Made by a program: the position numbers and the translations under genes
The notes under the pieces: generated by a model
What the model saw: the letters and a program-made list of their open reading frames with translations, nothing else
Databases searched by the model: none
Told to the model about the DNA's origin: nothing
From: Sphaerotilus microaerophilus
Lineage (GTDB): Bacteria > Pseudomonadota > Gammaproteobacteria > Burkholderiales > Burkholderiaceae_C
Direction of reading: 5' to 3'
NCBI RefSeq assembly: GCF_023734135.1
Contig: NZ_AP025730.1
Location: 2,480,001-2,544,000, forward strand
DNA: 64,000 nt
Shown here: positions 37,285-47,576 of the stretch, one piece after another
How the letters are laid out: every line of letters starts with the position of its first letter
Numbering within the stretch: the stretch's first letter is position 1

Positions 37285-38106
37285 TCAGGCCCCGGCGGGC
37301 GACAGACGCTGCAGCCCGCTCGCGCTGAAGCGGATCAGGTCCGCGCGCGGGGCGGTGGCGGCGGGTTCCAGGTCCCAGTCGGACAGTACCCAGCGCTGGC
37401 GGCCCGGGGCGAGCTGCTCCGTGGCGGGCCGGTGGGTGTGGCCGTGCACGAGCTCGGTGGCTGCGGCAAGGTCCAGCGCCGCGAGCATCGCGGCCTGGTC
37501 GAGGTCGCCATAGCCTTCGGGGCCGGCGTCGCGCTTGCGTGCTTCGCTGGCGGTGCGCATCTGCGCGGCGATCGCCTGGCGCTGCGCGAGCGGCCGTGCC
37601 AGGAAGGCGGCCTGCCACGCCGGGCTGCGCACCTCGCTGCGGAAGGCCTGGTACCCGGCATCGTCGAAGCAGAGTGCGTCGCCGTGCATCAGCAGCACGC
37701 GCCGGCCCCAGCCGCGCAGGAGCGTCGGGTCGGGCAGCAGCAGGCAGCCGGATTCGGCGGCAAAACGCTCGCCGACCAGGAAGTCGCGGTTGCCAGGCAG
37801 GAAGGCGAGCGAGAGGCGCTTGGACGCTTCGCGCAGCGCATCGCGCAGGCGGACCTCGAAGCTGCCGGCCTCGTCCAGGGCGTCGTCGCCGATCCAGACC
37901 TCGAAGATGTCGCCCAGCAGCAGCACGGCATCGGCGCGCGTGCGCTGCAGGTAGGCGAGGAAGGCCTGCGTCGTGCTCGGCAGGAGCGGGCCCAGGTGCA
38001 GGTCGGAGACGAGGTCGACGCTGCGCCAGGTGTCGGGCAGCGTCAGTTCGGGGCCGTTGGAGCCGTTGGCCCCGGGGCGCAGGGCCCATCGGGGCGTTGC
38101 CGTCAT
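37285..38106 (-). CDS. lpxH: UDP-2,3-diacylglucosamine diphosphatase
   Basis: 273-residue metallophosphoesterase that removes UMP from UDP-diacylglucosamine in lipid A synthesis at the inner membrane face. Metal-binding motifs: DLVSDLHLGP, LLLGDIFEVWIGDD, LPGNRDFLVG, LLMHGDALC and ELVHGHTHRP. The ATG at 38106 is favoured, leaving ~35 residues before the first motif; a start six codons upstream also exists. It is 24 bases downstream of ppiB on the same strand. Confidence 0.9.
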   Translation of the reverse strand: MTATPRWALRPGANGSNGPELTLPDTWRSVDLVSDLHLGPLLPSTTQAFLAYLQRTRADAVLLLGDIFEVWIGDDALDEAGSFEVRLRDALREASKRLSLAFLPGNRDFLVGERFAAESGCLLLPDPTLLRGWGRRVLLMHGDALCFDDAGYQAFRSEVRSPAWQAAFLARPLAQRQAIAAQMRTASEARKRDAGPEGYGDLDQAAMLAALDLAAATELVHGHTHRPATEQLAPGRQRWVLSDWDLEPAATAPRADLIRFSASGLQRLSPAGA

Positions 38107-38130
38107 GGGTGGGCCCCGTCGCAACTCACC

Positions 38131-38637
38131 TCACTCCACCATGACGGCGCGTTCGATGACCACGTCCTCGACCGGGACGTCGTCATGGAAGCCGCGACGG
38201 CCGGTGCGCACCTTCTCGATCTGGTCGACCACTTCGGCGCCCGAGACGACCTTGCCAAACACGGCATAGCCCCAGCCCGAGGGCGACTCGGACTTGAAGT
38301 TCAGGAACTCGTTGTTGGTGGCGTTGATGAAGAACTGCGCCGTGGCCGAATGCGGTGCATTGGTGCGCGCCATCGCCAGGGTGTACTTGTCGTTCTTCAG
38401 GCCGTTGTTGGCCTCGTTCTTGATCTCGCCGCGGGTGGGCTTCTGCTTCATGCCCGGCTCCATGCCGCCGCCCTGGATCATGAAACCAGGGATGACGCGG
38501 TGGAACACGGTGCCGTCGTAGTGGCCGCTCTTGACGTACTCGATGAAATTGGCGGCCGACAGGGGGGCGCGCTCGTCGTCGAGTTCGATGCGGATCACGC
38601 CGAGGTTGGTGTGCAGATCAACTTGAGGGGCTGCCAT
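38131..38637 (-). CDS. ppiB: Cytoplasmic peptidyl-prolyl cis-trans isomerase (cyclophilin)
   Basis: 168-residue cyclophilin without a signal peptide. [20 protein letters not shown] is followed by the catalytic core [20 protein letters not shown] with the active-site Arg, then [20 protein letters not shown] and [20 protein letters not shown]. The start is one base from the stop of the exported paralogue at 38639. Part of the gene is nearly identical at DNA level to that paralogue. Confidence 0.93.
   Translation of the reverse strand: MAAPQVDLHTNLGVIRIELDDERAPLSAANFIEYVKSGHYDGTVFHRVIPGFMIQGGGMEPGMKQKPTRGEIKNEANNGLKNDKYTLAMARTNAPHSATAQFFINATNNEFLNFKSESPSGWGYAVFGKVVSGAEVVDQIEKVRTGRRGFHDDVPVEDVVIERAVMVE
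38461..38527. repeat. 67-base direct repeat shared by two cyclophilin genes, copy 1
   Basis: Matches 38954-39020 with a single mismatch (A/G at the tenth codon position of the block). It covers the catalytic-core codons [21 protein letters not shown] of ppiB. Confidence 0.85.
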
Positions 38638-38638
38638 G

Positions 38639-39199
38639 TCATTTCTCCAGGGAGGCTTTCTTGATGGTCACGGGCTCGGTCGGCACGTTCTGGTGCGGAC
38701 CCCGGTTGCCAGTGGGAACGGTCTTGATCTTGTCGACCACGTCCATGCCGGTGACGACCTTGCCGAACACGGCATAGCCGCCGCCGTAACTGTCCAACCG
38801 CTGATTGTCGACGACGTTGATGAAGAACTGGGCCGTGGCCGAGTCGGGATTGGCCGTGCGCGCCATGGCGATGCTGCCGCGCAGGTTGGACAGGCCGCCG
38901 CGGTTCTCCAGCGCGATCGGTGTGCGCGTGGGCTTCTCCACCATCGCTGCGTCCATGCCGCCGCCCTGGATCATGAAACCGGGGATGACGCGGTGGAACA
39001 CGGTGCCGTCGTAGTGGCCGGCCTTCACGTACTCGACGAAGTTGGCCACCGTCTTGGGGGCCTTGGCCGCATCGAGCTCGACGACGATGTCGCCCATCGA
39101 GGTGGCCAGGCGCACCTTCTGCTGGGCCCAAGCCGCACCACTGAGCAGCGCGCCGGCGCAGAGCGTGAGCACGGTACGCCGCATCCAGGCTGGATTCAT
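38639..39199 (-). CDS. ppiA: Exported peptidyl-prolyl cis-trans isomerase (cyclophilin)
   Basis: 186 residues with a cleavable signal peptide ([20 protein letters not shown], cleavage after AWA), so periplasmic. The mature cyclophilin has [40 protein letters not shown] and [20 protein letters not shown]. The ATG at 39199 overlaps the stop of the L,D-transpeptidase gene by 4 bases, and ppiB follows one base after the stop. This gives a tight minus-strand run from the transpeptidase to mtfA. Confidence 0.93.
   Translation of the reverse strand: MNPAWMRRTVLTLCAGALLSGAAWAQQKVRLATSMGDIVVELDAAKAPKTVANFVEYVKAGHYDGTVFHRVIPGFMIQGGGMDAAMVEKPTRTPIALENRGGLSNLRGSIAMARTANPDSATAQFFINVVDNQRLDSYGGGYAVFGKVVTGMDVVDKIKTVPTGNRGPHQNVPTEPVTIKKASLEK
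38954..39020. repeat. 67-base direct repeat shared by two cyclophilin genes, copy 2
   Basis: Second copy of the block described at 38461-38527, within ppiA. The surrounding codons of the two genes differ much more than this block. Confidence 0.85.
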
Positions 39200-41148
39200 T
39201 CGAACACTCCTTCCGAAAAGATCTTCCATTGTCCACTCTCGCGCGCCCAGTACTGGCGGCGGCGCTGGGGCCGCAGGCCGCTGCCGGGCGTCACCTCGGT
39301 GAAGTCGACGATCAGGTGCTCGCCCTTCTCGTTCCAGCCCAGCACGGTCAGGTCGATGACTTCGCGCTCGCGCGGGCCGAAGCGCATCAGCTCCGCGCCC
39401 AGGCGCTGGCGCCAGCCGTCCACGCCCGCCTCGCCGTTGTCGAAGTGCCGGGCATACAGCGCGCCCAGGCGGCGCAGGTCGGCCTGCGCGCGGGCCTGGC
39501 GCCAGGTGTCGACCAGGGTGCGGGCGGCCTGGCGCTCGGCCTGCAGCGCCTGGGGTGATAGCCACTCCAGCTGCTGGGCGATGACCACCGGGGTGTGGCG
39601 CGGCTTGAGCTCGCGCAGCAGGCGGCGCATGTCGTCGTTGGCCAGCACGACGCAGCCGTTGGTCGAACGGGGCGCACGGGCGTACTGCGCCGACGGCGTG
39701 CCGTGTAGCCAGATGTTGGCGCCGGTGCGGCCCTGGCGCCGATCATGTTCGTTGGGGTAGTTCAGTGGCAGGGCGCCGGGGCCGTAGAAGTCGCCGAGCT
39801 GGTGCCCGTCCAGCCGGCTGGTGATGTGATAGACGCCCAGCGGTGTGCGCTGGTCGCCCTCTTCACGCTTGCCGACGCCCTGGCTGCCCAGCGCGACGTA
39901 GTGGGAGGAGCGGCGCTGCAGGCGGCCATCGCGGTTCTCGAAGATGTGCAGGCGCGAGCGCGAGGCGTCGATCGCCACGGCATGCTGCACCGAGCTGGGC
40001 AGCTGGATCAGCTGGCGCGGCACCAGGCCGGGCGGCGGCTCGTCGCGCAGCGCCTGCAGGCGCCGCCGGGCCTCCTCGCGCAGCGCGGTGGCATTGGCCG
40101 GCGCGGCCACCCCGGTGGTGGCGCCCGGCTGGGCCACCTCGGCCAGCCGCCCGTCCAGGGCCAGCAGCAGGTCGCCGCGCACGAGCTGGCCGAGCTGGAA
40201 CTGGGGCTCGTCGTGTGTGAGCGCCTCGGCGGCAGCCAGTGCCTCGGGCAGGCGGGCCTCCCCGATCAGCCGGTAGATCCCGATCAGGCGCTCCTCGGGC
40301 GCCACCTCGCCGGCCAGCGCGGCGGCAGGCTGGGTGGGCGGGTTGTCGGACGCTGCAGCCGCACGGCTGCGCTGGCGTGCCGCCCAGGCCGTGCCGGCCC
40401 CCAGCAGAAGCAGCAAGGCCAGCAACAGGGCGCCAATGACCATGCGGCTCCCGCTGCCCGGGTTGTCCGCGCTGCCTGGGCTGCCCGGGCTGCCAGACGC
40501 CGGCACCGACGGTCCGGTTGCGGCCTGTGTGGCCGCCGTGGTGGCGTCCGGCTGTGGCGGCGTGGCGGGTGCCGGCACCCCGGAGACCGCTGCCGGTCCG
40601 CTCGCCGCAGTGGTCGAGCCCTCCCAGCGGGTCAGCGGCGCGAGGGCGATGCCACTCGCGCCGGAGGCGGCTGTGGCGAGCGCGGCGCGGGCGTAGGCAT
40701 CTCGGGCCATGTGGGCATGCAGGGTCAGGAGTTGATCGTAGGCGTGGGCGGCCGCGCTCTGGCTGCGCAGGGCGGTGTCGAGTTGCTGGCGGGCCTTGGT
40801 CAGCTGGCCCTGCCGTGCCAGCAGCACGGCCAGGTTGATGCGTGGCTCGGGACGCTGCGGATGCTCCCGCACCAGCGCTTCGAGCAGGGCCTGGGCCTCA
40901 CGTTCGCGGCCTTCCTGCGCCCAGCGCAGCGCCTGTTCGAACCGGACCGCTGGCGGCAGATCCACCTGCCCAGCCTTCGCCACCGAAGGCGACGCGGCCG
41001 GCGCCTGCGCAGCGAGCATGTCCGGCGCCGCAGCGCAGACTGTGGCCCACAAGCCAAAGACGATGCCCGTGATGAAACCCCAGGGCGGCCGTGACCGGGA
41101 GGCCCGTCGCGGGACGGCACGGTGGCGGGAAGCAGGGAAGAAGGTCAT
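39196..41148 (-). CDS. L,D-transpeptidase (YkuD domain) with TPR-like and transmembrane segments
   Basis: 650-residue envelope protein. An N-terminal hydrophobic signal or anchor ([20 protein letters not shown]) precedes a tetratricopeptide-like helical region (about 60-145, [20 protein letters not shown]). A Pro/Ala/Thr linker and a second membrane segment ([20 protein letters not shown]) follow. The catalytic YkuD domain has [20 protein letters not shown] with the active Cys at about residue 499 in NGCVVL, and a C-terminal SnoaL-like tail completes it. It probably makes or remodels 3-3 crosslinks or anchors proteins to peptidoglycan. The ATG at 41148 was chosen; a GTG 27 codons upstream is possible. 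Confidence 0.88.
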   Translation of the reverse strand: MTFFPASRHRAVPRRASRSRPPWGFITGIVFGLWATVCAAAPDMLAAQAPAASPSVAKAGQVDLPPAVRFEQALRWAQEGREREAQALLEALVREHPQRPEPRINLAVLLARQGQLTKARQQLDTALRSQSAAAHAYDQLLTLHAHMARDAYARAALATAASGASGIALAPLTRWEGSTTAASGPAAVSGVPAPATPPQPDATTAATQAATGPSVPASGSPGSPGSADNPGSGSRMVIGALLLALLLLLGAGTAWAARQRSRAAAASDNPPTQPAAALAGEVAPEERLIGIYRLIGEARLPEALAAAEALTHDEPQFQLGQLVRGDLLLALDGRLAEVAQPGATTGVAAPANATALREEARRRLQALRDEPPPGLVPRQLIQLPSSVQHAVAIDASRSRLHIFENRDGRLQRRSSHYVALGSQGVGKREEGDQRTPLGVYHITSRLDGHQLGDFYGPGALPLNYPNEHDRRQGRTGANIWLHGTPSAQYARAPRSTNGCVVLANDDMRRLLRELKPRHTPVVIAQQLEWLSPQALQAERQAARTLVDTWRQARAQADLRRLGALYARHFDNGEAGVDGWRQRLGAELMRFGPREREVIDLTVLGWNEKGEHLIVDFTEVTPGSGLRPQRRRQYWARESGQWKIFSEGVFE

Positions 41149-41370
41149 GCAGGCATCGGGCAACGGTCCCCCGGGCTCGGTGCGTCCCGACGATGCCGGG
41201 CAGGGGGGCAGCCCCCTGCTGTGCTGCACCCGGCCGGCCGTATACTGATTCGATTGTAGGGGCTAGCCCCTGACGGTGCGTCACGCTCGGCCGTCCGCCG
41301 GTCCCGCCACAACAGCCGCCCGGGCTCCCCAGGGCCGGCACGACAGTTGCCTCCTCCCGCTCTCTCCCCG

Positions 41371-42777
41371 ATGTCCCTGCAGATCCACAACAGCCTGACG
41401 CGCGCCCTGGAGCCCTTTGCTCCGATCGAACCCGGCCATGTGCGCATGTACGTCTGCGGCATGACGGTGTACGACCTCTGCCACGTCGGCCATGCCCGCA
41501 ACGTGGTGGCCTTCGACGTGGCGGCGCGCTGGCTGCGCGCCAGCGGCTATCGCGTCACCTTCGTGCGCAACATCACCGACATCGACGACAAGATCATCCG
41601 CCGCGCGGTGGAGCGCGGCATCACCATCCGGGTGCTCACCGAGGAGATGATCGCCGCGATGCACCAGGACCTGGGCGCGCTGGGCATCGAAGCGCCGACG
41701 CACGAGCCGCGCGCCACCGACTACCTGTCGCAGATGCTGGACATCATCGGCCGGTTGGAGCAGCGTGGCTTGGCCTACCGCAGCGGCAGCGGCGATGTGA
41801 ACTACGCGGTGCGGCGCTTTGCGGGCTACGGCAAGCTCTCGGGCAAGTCGATCGACCAGTTGCGCGCCGGCGAGCGCGTGGCGGTGGCCGACGGCAAGGA
41901 CGATCCGCTCGATTTCGTGCTTTGGAAGTCCGCCAAGGCCGAGGAGCCCGAGGACGTGAAGTACCCGTCTGCCTACGGGCCGGGGCGCCCGGGCTGGCAC
42001 ATCGAGTGCTCGGCGATGAGCTGCGCGCTGCTGGGCGAGACCTTCGACATCCACGGCGGCGGCCTGGACTTGCAGTTTCCGCACCACGAGAACGAGATCG
42101 CCCAGAGCGAGGGGGCGACCGGGCGGCCGCTGGCGCGCTACTGGATGCACAACGGCTTCCTGAACGTGGACAACGAGAAGATGTCCAAGTCGCTGGGCAA
42201 CTTCTTCACCATCCGCGACGTGCTGCAGCACTACGACGGCGAGACGGTGCGCTTCTTCATCCTGCGTGTGCACTACCGCAGCCCGTTCAACTACAGCGAT
42301 GCCGGGCTGGACGACGCCCGCAACGGCCTGCGGCGGCTCTACACCGCACTGGAGTCGGTGCCTGGCGAGGCGGCGCCGATCGATGCGATCCATGCGATCG
42401 ATTGGGCCGAGCCGCAGGCTGCCCGCTTCAAGGCGGCGATGGATGACGACTTCAACACCGCCATCGCGGTGGCGGTCCTGTTCGACCTGGCGGCCGAGGT
42501 GAACCGCAGCCGCAGCGCGGCCGCTGCCACGCTGCTGCGCTCGCTCGGCGCGGTGCTGGGCGTGCTGCAGCAGCCGCCGCGGCAGTACCTGCAAGGGGGC
42601 GCTGCGGCGCAGCAGGGCGGGCTGGACGAGGCGGCGATCCTGGCGAGCATCGAGGCGCGTGCGCAAGCCAAGAAGGCGCGTGACTTTGCGCTGGCCGACC
42701 GCCTCCGCGATGAGCTGGCCGGGCAGGGCATCGTGCTGAAGGACTCGCCGCAGGGGACCACGTGGGTACGGGCCTGA
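41371..42777 (+). CDS. cysS: Cysteinyl-tRNA synthetase
   Basis: 468-residue class I aminoacyl-tRNA synthetase charging tRNA-Cys. Zinc/substrate region [20 protein letters not shown] with the HIGH-like [14 protein letters not shown], zinc ligands in [15 protein letters not shown] and [14 protein letters not shown]. The KMSKS loop is [18 protein letters not shown], and the C-terminal anticodon-binding helix bundle has [19 protein letters not shown]. It is divergent from the transpeptidase. The next gene overlaps its end by 16 bases. Confidence 0.96.
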   Translation: MSLQIHNSLTRALEPFAPIEPGHVRMYVCGMTVYDLCHVGHARNVVAFDVAARWLRASGYRVTFVRNITDIDDKIIRRAVERGITIRVLTEEMIAAMHQDLGALGIEAPTHEPRATDYLSQMLDIIGRLEQRGLAYRSGSGDVNYAVRRFAGYGKLSGKSIDQLRAGERVAVADGKDDPLDFVLWKSAKAEEPEDVKYPSAYGPGRPGWHIECSAMSCALLGETFDIHGGGLDLQFPHHENEIAQSEGATGRPLARYWMHNGFLNVDNEKMSKSLGNFFTIRDVLQHYDGETVRFFILRVHYRSPFNYSDAGLDDARNGLRRLYTALESVPGEAAPIDAIHAIDWAEPQAARFKAAMDDDFNTAIAVAVLFDLAAEVNRSRSAAAATLLRSLGAVLGVLQQPPRQYLQGGAAAQQGGLDEAAILASIEARAQAKKARDFALADRLRDELAGQGIVLKDSPQGTTWVRA

Positions 42778-43469
42778 AGTCGGGCGCGTCTACGGTGGCA
42801 GCGGCGGTTGAAACGCCGGGCCAGGAACCGGCCGGTTTCGTCACGCCCGACTACTGGGACGAGGCCTGCCGGCACCTGACGCGCCGAGACCGGGTCCTGA
42901 ACAAGCTCATCCCGCGCTTTGGCGAAGCCCGGCTGCAGAGCCGGGGTGACGCCTTCACGACGCTGGCGCGTTCCATCGTCGGGCAGCAGATCTCGGTGAA
43001 GGCCGCCCAGTCGGTCTGGGATCGGTTCGTCCTGTTGCTGCCAGCAGCGGCGCCGCCCGTGGCGCCGCTGCAGGTGCTGGCCTTGACCACCGAGACGCTG
43101 CGCGGTGCCGGCCTGTCTGCGCGCAAGGCCGAGTACCTGCGCGACCTGGCCAAGCATTTCGCCGAGGGCTCGGTGCACGAGACCGACTGGTCGGCAATGG
43201 GCGACGAGGCGATCATTGAGGAGCTGGTGGCGATCCGTGGCATCGGCCGCTGGACGGCCGAGATGTTCCTGATCTTCCACCTGATGCGGCCCAACGTGCT
43301 GCCGCTCGATGACCTCGGCCTGGTCAAGGGCATCAGCCTGAACTACTTCAGCGGTGAGCCGGTCTCGCGGGCCGAGGTCCGCGAGCTGGGCGACGCGTGG
43401 GCGCCGTACCGCTCAGTGGCCACCTGGTACATGTGGCGCAGCCTCGACCCCTTGCCGGTCGAGTACTAG
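42762..43469 (+). CDS. DNA-3-methyladenine glycosylase II-like (HhH-GPD)
   Basis: 235-residue base-excision glycosylase of the AlkA-like helix-hairpin-helix group. [20 protein letters not shown] opens the GPD domain. The helix-hairpin-helix is [20 protein letters not shown] and the catalytic Asp is at about 183-184 in [11 protein letters not shown]. It has no iron-sulfur cluster Cys set. The GTG start (42762) lies inside the end of cysS. It is followed by accA in the same direction. Confidence 0.9.
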   Translation: MGTGLKSGASTVAAAVETPGQEPAGFVTPDYWDEACRHLTRRDRVLNKLIPRFGEARLQSRGDAFTTLARSIVGQQISVKAAQSVWDRFVLLLPAAAPPVAPLQVLALTTETLRGAGLSARKAEYLRDLAKHFAEGSVHETDWSAMGDEAIIEELVAIRGIGRWTAEMFLIFHLMRPNVLPLDDLGLVKGISLNYFSGEPVSRAEVRELGDAWAPYRSVATWYMWRSLDPLPVEY

Positions 43470-43514
43470 TACACTCCGCCCGGTTGCGCCCCTGTGCGTG
43501 CAAGGTCATCAAGC

Positions 43515-44483
43515 ATGAGCAAACGCCACTTCCTCGAGTTCGAACAGCCGATCGCCGAGCTGGAAACCAAGATCGACGAACTGCGCTATGTGCAGAACGA
43601 ATCGGCTGTCGACATCTCCGACGAGATCGACCGCCTCTCGAAGAAGAGCCAGCAGCTAGCCAAGGACATCTACGGCCGGCTGAACCCCTGGCAGGTGACG
43701 CAGATCGCGCGCCACCCCCAGCGCCCCTACACGCTGGACTACATCAACGAGATCTTCACGGACTTCCAGGAGTTGCACGGCGACCGTGCCTTCGCGGACG
43801 ACCAGTCGATCGTTGGCGGGCTGGCACGCTTCAACGGCCAGGCCTGCATGGTGCTGGGGCACCAGAAGGGCCGCGACACCAAGGAGCGCGCGGCACGCAA
43901 CTTCGGCATGGCGCGCCCCGAGGGCTACCGCAAGGCGTTGCGGCTGATGAAGGTGGCCGAGAAGTTCGGCCTGCCGGTGTTCACCTTCGTCGACACGCCC
44001 GGAGCCTATCCGGGTATCGGTGCCGAGGAGCGCGGCCAGTCCGAGGCGATCGGCCGCAACATCTTCGAGATGGCCCAGCTGGAGGTGCCGATCATCGCCA
44101 CCATCATCGGCGAGGGGGGCTCCGGCGGAGCGCTCGCCATCAGCGTCGGCGACCAGATGCTGATGCTGCAGCACGCGGTGTACTCGGTGATCTCACCGGA
44201 GGGCTGTGCGTCGATCCTGTGGAAGACCGCCGACCGTGCCGCCGAGGCGGCCGAGGCCCTGGGCATCACGGCACACCGCCTCAAGGCGCTGGGCCTGGTC
44301 GACAAGATCATCAGCGAACCGGTGGGGGGTGCGCATCGCGATCCGAAGCAGATGGCCGCCTTCCTGAAACGTGGCCTGAACGATGCGCTGCGCCAGGTGG
44401 CCGATCTCAAGCCGCGCGAGCTGGTGAACCAGCGCTACGAGCGGCTGCGCCGCTACGGCCGATTCACGGACACCAAGGCCTGA
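43515..44483 (+). CDS. accA: Acetyl-CoA carboxylase carboxyltransferase subunit alpha
   Basis: 322-residue alpha subunit of the carboxyltransferase that makes malonyl-CoA with AccD (58817-59692). [20 protein letters not shown] at the N-terminus, then [60 protein letters not shown] and the oxyanion-type [20 protein letters not shown]. The length and C-terminal helices are normal. A hairpin follows at 44519. Confidence 0.97.
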   Translation: MSKRHFLEFEQPIAELETKIDELRYVQNESAVDISDEIDRLSKKSQQLAKDIYGRLNPWQVTQIARHPQRPYTLDYINEIFTDFQELHGDRAFADDQSIVGGLARFNGQACMVLGHQKGRDTKERAARNFGMARPEGYRKALRLMKVAEKFGLPVFTFVDTPGAYPGIGAEERGQSEAIGRNIFEMAQLEVPIIATIIGEGGSGGALAISVGDQMLMLQHAVYSVISPEGCASILWKTADRAAEAAEALGITAHRLKALGLVDKIISEPVGGAHRDPKQMAAFLKRGLNDALRQVADLKPRELVNQRYERLRRYGRFTDTKA

Positions 44484-44518
44484 CCGGCGGTCGGCAGTTT
44501 CTGCACGCAGATTCAAGG

Positions 44519-44540
44519 CGGCGCCGGCAGGGCGCCGTTT
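44519..44540 (+). terminator. Hairpin after accA
   Basis: CGGCGCC / GGCGCCG with a 5-base loop and a TTT tail, 35 bases past accA and 31 bases before tilS. A short T-run makes it a modest terminator or attenuator. Confidence 0.5.
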
Positions 44541-44571
44541 GCATTTCTGCGGCAGGTTTCGAGGTGGTGTG

Positions 44572-45960
44572 ATGGCCGGATCATTGCCTTCGTTCGGTGG
44601 GGAAGCACTGCCGCCCCGCGTGGCGGTGGCATTCAGCGGTGGGCGGGACTCGACCGCACTGCTGCACGCGGTGTGGCGGCTGGCCGGCGCGCAGGGGGTG
44701 GAGGTGCATGCGCTGCATGTGCACCATGGCCTGAGCCCGAATGCAGACGCCTGGGAATCGCGTTGTCGTGCGCAGTGTCGGCGCTGGTCGCGGCGCGGGG
44801 CGCCCATCCACTTCCAGGCGAGCCGGCTCGGGCTGGCGCCGCCGCCGGGCGCCAGCATCGAGGCGATCGCCCGTGAGGCCCGCTACGCGGCGCTGGCCGA
44901 CATGGCGCATGCCGTCGGTTGCCGGCTGGTCCTGTTGGCCCACCATGCGCAGGACCAGGCGGAAACCTTCCTGCTGCAAGCCCTGCGTGGCGCGGGCGCC
45001 GCCGGGCTGGCCGCGATGCCGGCGCAGATCGAGCGCGGTGGCATCCTCTGGTGTCGACCCTGGCTGGCGCTGCCGCGCGAGGCGGTCGAGGCCTACGTGC
45101 AGCGGTACCGCCTGGGCCATGTCGAGGACGAGAGCAACGCCAGCCCGGTGTTTGCCCGCAACCGGCTGCGCCTGGAGGTGTGGCCGGCGTTGTCGGTGGC
45201 GTTCCCGCAGGCGGCCAAGGTGCTGGGCCGGGCGGCCCGCCATGCGCAGGACGCGGCGGCCTGCCTTGATGCGCTGGCGCGTGCCGATCTCCAGACCGTT
45301 GCGCGACCCGGCGGCGGCCTCGACATCGGCGCGCTGCGCGCACTGGGTGAGCCTCGCTTGCGCAACGTCCTGCGGCTGTGGCTGCACGAAGGCAGCGGCC
45401 ATCCCGCGACGGCGGCGCTGCTGGAGCGGCTGTCTGCGCAGTTGAGCGAGGATCGTCCGGGCACATGGCAGGTCGTTACCGGCTGGCAGCTGCGTTGCCG
45501 CCGTGGTGAGTTGCAGTTGCGCTTGCAAGGGGCGGCGCTGGGGCGGGGCGCTGTGCCGGATTCCGTCGCCGCGCCATTGAGACTGCGCATCGATGGGGCA
45601 GGGTGGTTTCCCGCGCCCGCCTGGTCGGGCGGCTTGCAGGTCGATGTGGTGGCGTGCGGCGGGGTGCCGCTGTCGACGCTGGGGTGGGTCGAGCTGAGGC
45701 CGCGCCTGGGTGGCGAGCAGTTCCAGCGTGCCGCGGGCACACCGCCCCGGGCGCTGAAGAAGCAGTTCCAGTTGGCAGGGGTGCCCGCCTGGGCGCGTGA
45801 CGGGCCGCTGGTCTATGACGCCCGGGGGCAGCTGCTCTATGTGCCGGGGCTGGGGCTGGATGCCCGGGCGGTGGGTGACTGTGAAGGCGGCGCCGCCCCC
45901 GAGGCGGTGGATGGTGGGCTCCGGGTGGGCCTCACGTGGCGCCCCGAGCCCGCTTCCTGA
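44572..45960 (+). CDS. tilS: tRNA(Ile)-lysidine synthase
   Basis: 462-residue ATP-dependent enzyme that converts C34 of tRNA-Ile(CAU) to lysidine. The PP-loop is VAVAFSGGRDSTALLHAVWR, then HALHVHHGLSPNADAWESRC, ARYAALADMAHAVGCRLVLL and AHHAQDQAETFLLQALRGAG. Substrate-recognition and C-terminal domains follow, the last with LKKQFQLAGVPAWARDGPLV. The ATG at 44572 was preferred because the residues before it are not conserved and GAGG lies upstream. Confidence 0.93.
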   Translation: MAGSLPSFGGEALPPRVAVAFSGGRDSTALLHAVWRLAGAQGVEVHALHVHHGLSPNADAWESRCRAQCRRWSRRGAPIHFQASRLGLAPPPGASIEAIAREARYAALADMAHAVGCRLVLLAHHAQDQAETFLLQALRGAGAAGLAAMPAQIERGGILWCRPWLALPREAVEAYVQRYRLGHVEDESNASPVFARNRLRLEVWPALSVAFPQAAKVLGRAARHAQDAAACLDALARADLQTVARPGGGLDIGALRALGEPRLRNVLRLWLHEGSGHPATAALLERLSAQLSEDRPGTWQVVTGWQLRCRRGELQLRLQGAALGRGAVPDSVAAPLRLRIDGAGWFPAPAWSGGLQVDVVACGGVPLSTLGWVELRPRLGGEQFQRAAGTPPRALKKQFQLAGVPAWARDGPLVYDARGQLLYVPGLGLDARAVGDCEGGAAPEAVDGGLRVGLTWRPEPAS

Positions 45961-46085
45961 TGCGGGCGCATGGGCGGTTTGGTCGGGATGTGCTGCCGAT
46001 TAGCTAGAATCAAAAGCTTTTGTACCGCAAGGCCCAATGCTGTCTGCGGTGCCTTCCTCGAGATGCCACACGGATTGCCACAGTC

Positions 46086-47354
46086 ATGGCTCTGATCGTT
46101 CACAAATACGGCGGCACGTCGATGGGCTCTACCGAGCGCATCCGCAACGTCGCCAAGCGCGTTGCCAAATGGGCACGTGCGGGCCACCAGATGGTGGTGG
46201 TGCCCTCCGCGATGAGCGGTGAAACCAACCGCCTGCTCGGGCTGGCCAAGGACCTGTCGCCTGCCGTGCAGACGCCGGCGATGCTGCGTGAGCTCGACAT
46301 GATCGCCAGCACGGGCGAGCAGGTGTCGGTGGGCCTGCTGGCGCTGGCGCTGCAGTCCGAGGGCATGGAGGCGGTCAGCTATTCGGGCTGGCAGGTGCCG
46401 GTGCGCACCGATTCGTCCTATACCAAGGCGCGCATCCAGAGCATCGACGACGCCCGCGTGCGCGCCGACCTGGCCGCTGGCCGGGTGGTCATCATCACCG
46501 GCTTCCAGGGCATCGACGACGAGGGGCACATCACCACCCTGGGTCGTGGTGGTTCGGACACCTCGGCGGTGGCGGTGGCCGCGGCGATGAAGGCCGACGA
46601 GTGCCTGATCTATACCGACGTCGACGGCGTCTACACCACCGATCCGCGCATCGTCCCGGAAGCCAAGCGGCTGGAGACCATCAGCTTTGAAGAGATGCTG
46701 GAGATGGCCAGCCTGGGCTCCAAGGTCCTGCAGATCCGCTCGGTGGAGTTCGCCGGCAAGTACCGTGTGCCGCTGCGGGTGCTGTCGAGCTTCACCGCGT
46801 GGGATATCGACATCGAGGAAGAAGCCAACTCGGGCACCCTGATCACTTTCGAGGAAGACGAAAAGATGGAACAAGCCGTTGTCTCGGGCATCGCCTTCAA
46901 CCGCGACGAAGCAAAGGTGACCGTGGTGGGCGTGCCCGACAAGCCGGGCATCGCCTTCCAGATCCTGGGCCCCGTGGCCGAGGCCAACATCGATGTGGAC
47001 GTGATCCTGCAGAACGTCTCGCACGGCGGTCGCACCGACTTCTCGTTCACCGTGCACCGCAACGACTACCAGCGCACGCTCGATCTGCTGCGCTCGCAGG
47101 TCGTGCCGGCGCTGGGTGCCGCCGATGTGGCGGGTGACCCCAAGATCTGCAAGGTGTCGATTGTCGGCATCGGCATGCGCTCGCACGTTGGCGTGGCCAG
47201 CAAGATGTTCCGTTGCCTGAGCGAAGAGGGCATCAACATCCAGATGATCACCACCAGCGAGATCAAGACCTCGGTCGTGATCGATGAAAAGTACATGGAA
47301 CTGGCCGTTCGTGCGTTGCACAAGGCCTTCGATCTTGATCAGGCATCTGCCTGA
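46086..47354 (+). CDS. lysC: Aspartokinase
   Basis: 422-residue kinase phosphorylating aspartate, first step to Lys, Thr and Met. The N-terminal kinase domain has [59 protein letters not shown] and [14 protein letters not shown]. Two ACT domains follow ([20 protein letters not shown] and [19 protein letters not shown]), typical of feedback-regulated enzymes. The ATG at 46086 begins the conserved kinase strand. A tRNA-Ser gene follows 34 bases later. Confidence 0.96.
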   Translation: MALIVHKYGGTSMGSTERIRNVAKRVAKWARAGHQMVVVPSAMSGETNRLLGLAKDLSPAVQTPAMLRELDMIASTGEQVSVGLLALALQSEGMEAVSYSGWQVPVRTDSSYTKARIQSIDDARVRADLAAGRVVIITGFQGIDDEGHITTLGRGGSDTSAVAVAAAMKADECLIYTDVDGVYTTDPRIVPEAKRLETISFEEMLEMASLGSKVLQIRSVEFAGKYRVPLRVLSSFTAWDIDIEEEANSGTLITFEEDEKMEQAVVSGIAFNRDEAKVTVVGVPDKPGIAFQILGPVAEANIDVDVILQNVSHGGRTDFSFTVHRNDYQRTLDLLRSQVVPALGAADVAGDPKICKVSIVGIGMRSHVGVASKMFRCLSEEGINIQMITTSEIKTSVVIDEKYMELAVRALHKAFDLDQASA

Positions 47355-47371
47355 TCGACGCGAATTCACGC

Positions 47372-47377
47372 TATAAT
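47372..47377 (+). promoter_or_regulatory. -10 box for the tRNA-Ser gene
   Basis: Consensus TATAAT followed by a T-rich stretch, 11 bases before the tRNA. No convincing -35 is seen at 16-18 bases spacing. Confidence 0.55.
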
Positions 47378-47388
47378 TTTTCTTCTGC

Positions 47389-47479
47389 GGAGACGTGACC
47401 GAGTGGCCGAAGGTGCTCCCCTGCTAAGGGAGTATGCGCCAAAAGCGCATCGAGGGTTCGAATCCCTCCGTCTCCGCCA
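47389..47479 (+). tRNA. tRNA-Ser (anticodon GCU)
   Basis: 91 bases. The acceptor stem GGAGACG pairs with CGTCTCC, with discriminator G and an encoded CCA end. The anticodon arm reads TCCCCTGCTAAGGGA with anticodon GCT, which decodes AGC/AGU. A long class II variable arm (TATGCGCCAAAAGCGCATC region) and the T-arm GAGGGTTCGAATCCCTC are present. It lies between lysC and leuC. Confidence 0.97.
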
Positions 47480-47502
47480 AGGCCCGACGCTGTAAAGCAT
47501 GC

Positions 47503-47543
47503 AAGCCCTCTGATTCCGGTCCTTTCCGGGTCATGAGGGCTTT
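47503..47543 (+). terminator. Terminator after tRNA-Ser
   Basis: Outer stem AAGCCCTC / GAGGGCTT with an inner CCGG...CCGG hairpin and a trailing TTTGTCATTT. It lies 23 bases after the tRNA and 33 bases before leuC. Confidence 0.6.
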
Positions 47544-47576
47544 GTCATTTCTGTCGTCATCGACGCAAAGGCTGCC

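Noticed and set aside
45961..46085. Lysine-sensing leader upstream of lysC
   Set aside because: The 125-base gap shows no riboswitch-like conserved core or attenuator, and lysine riboswitches are not expected in this bacterial group.
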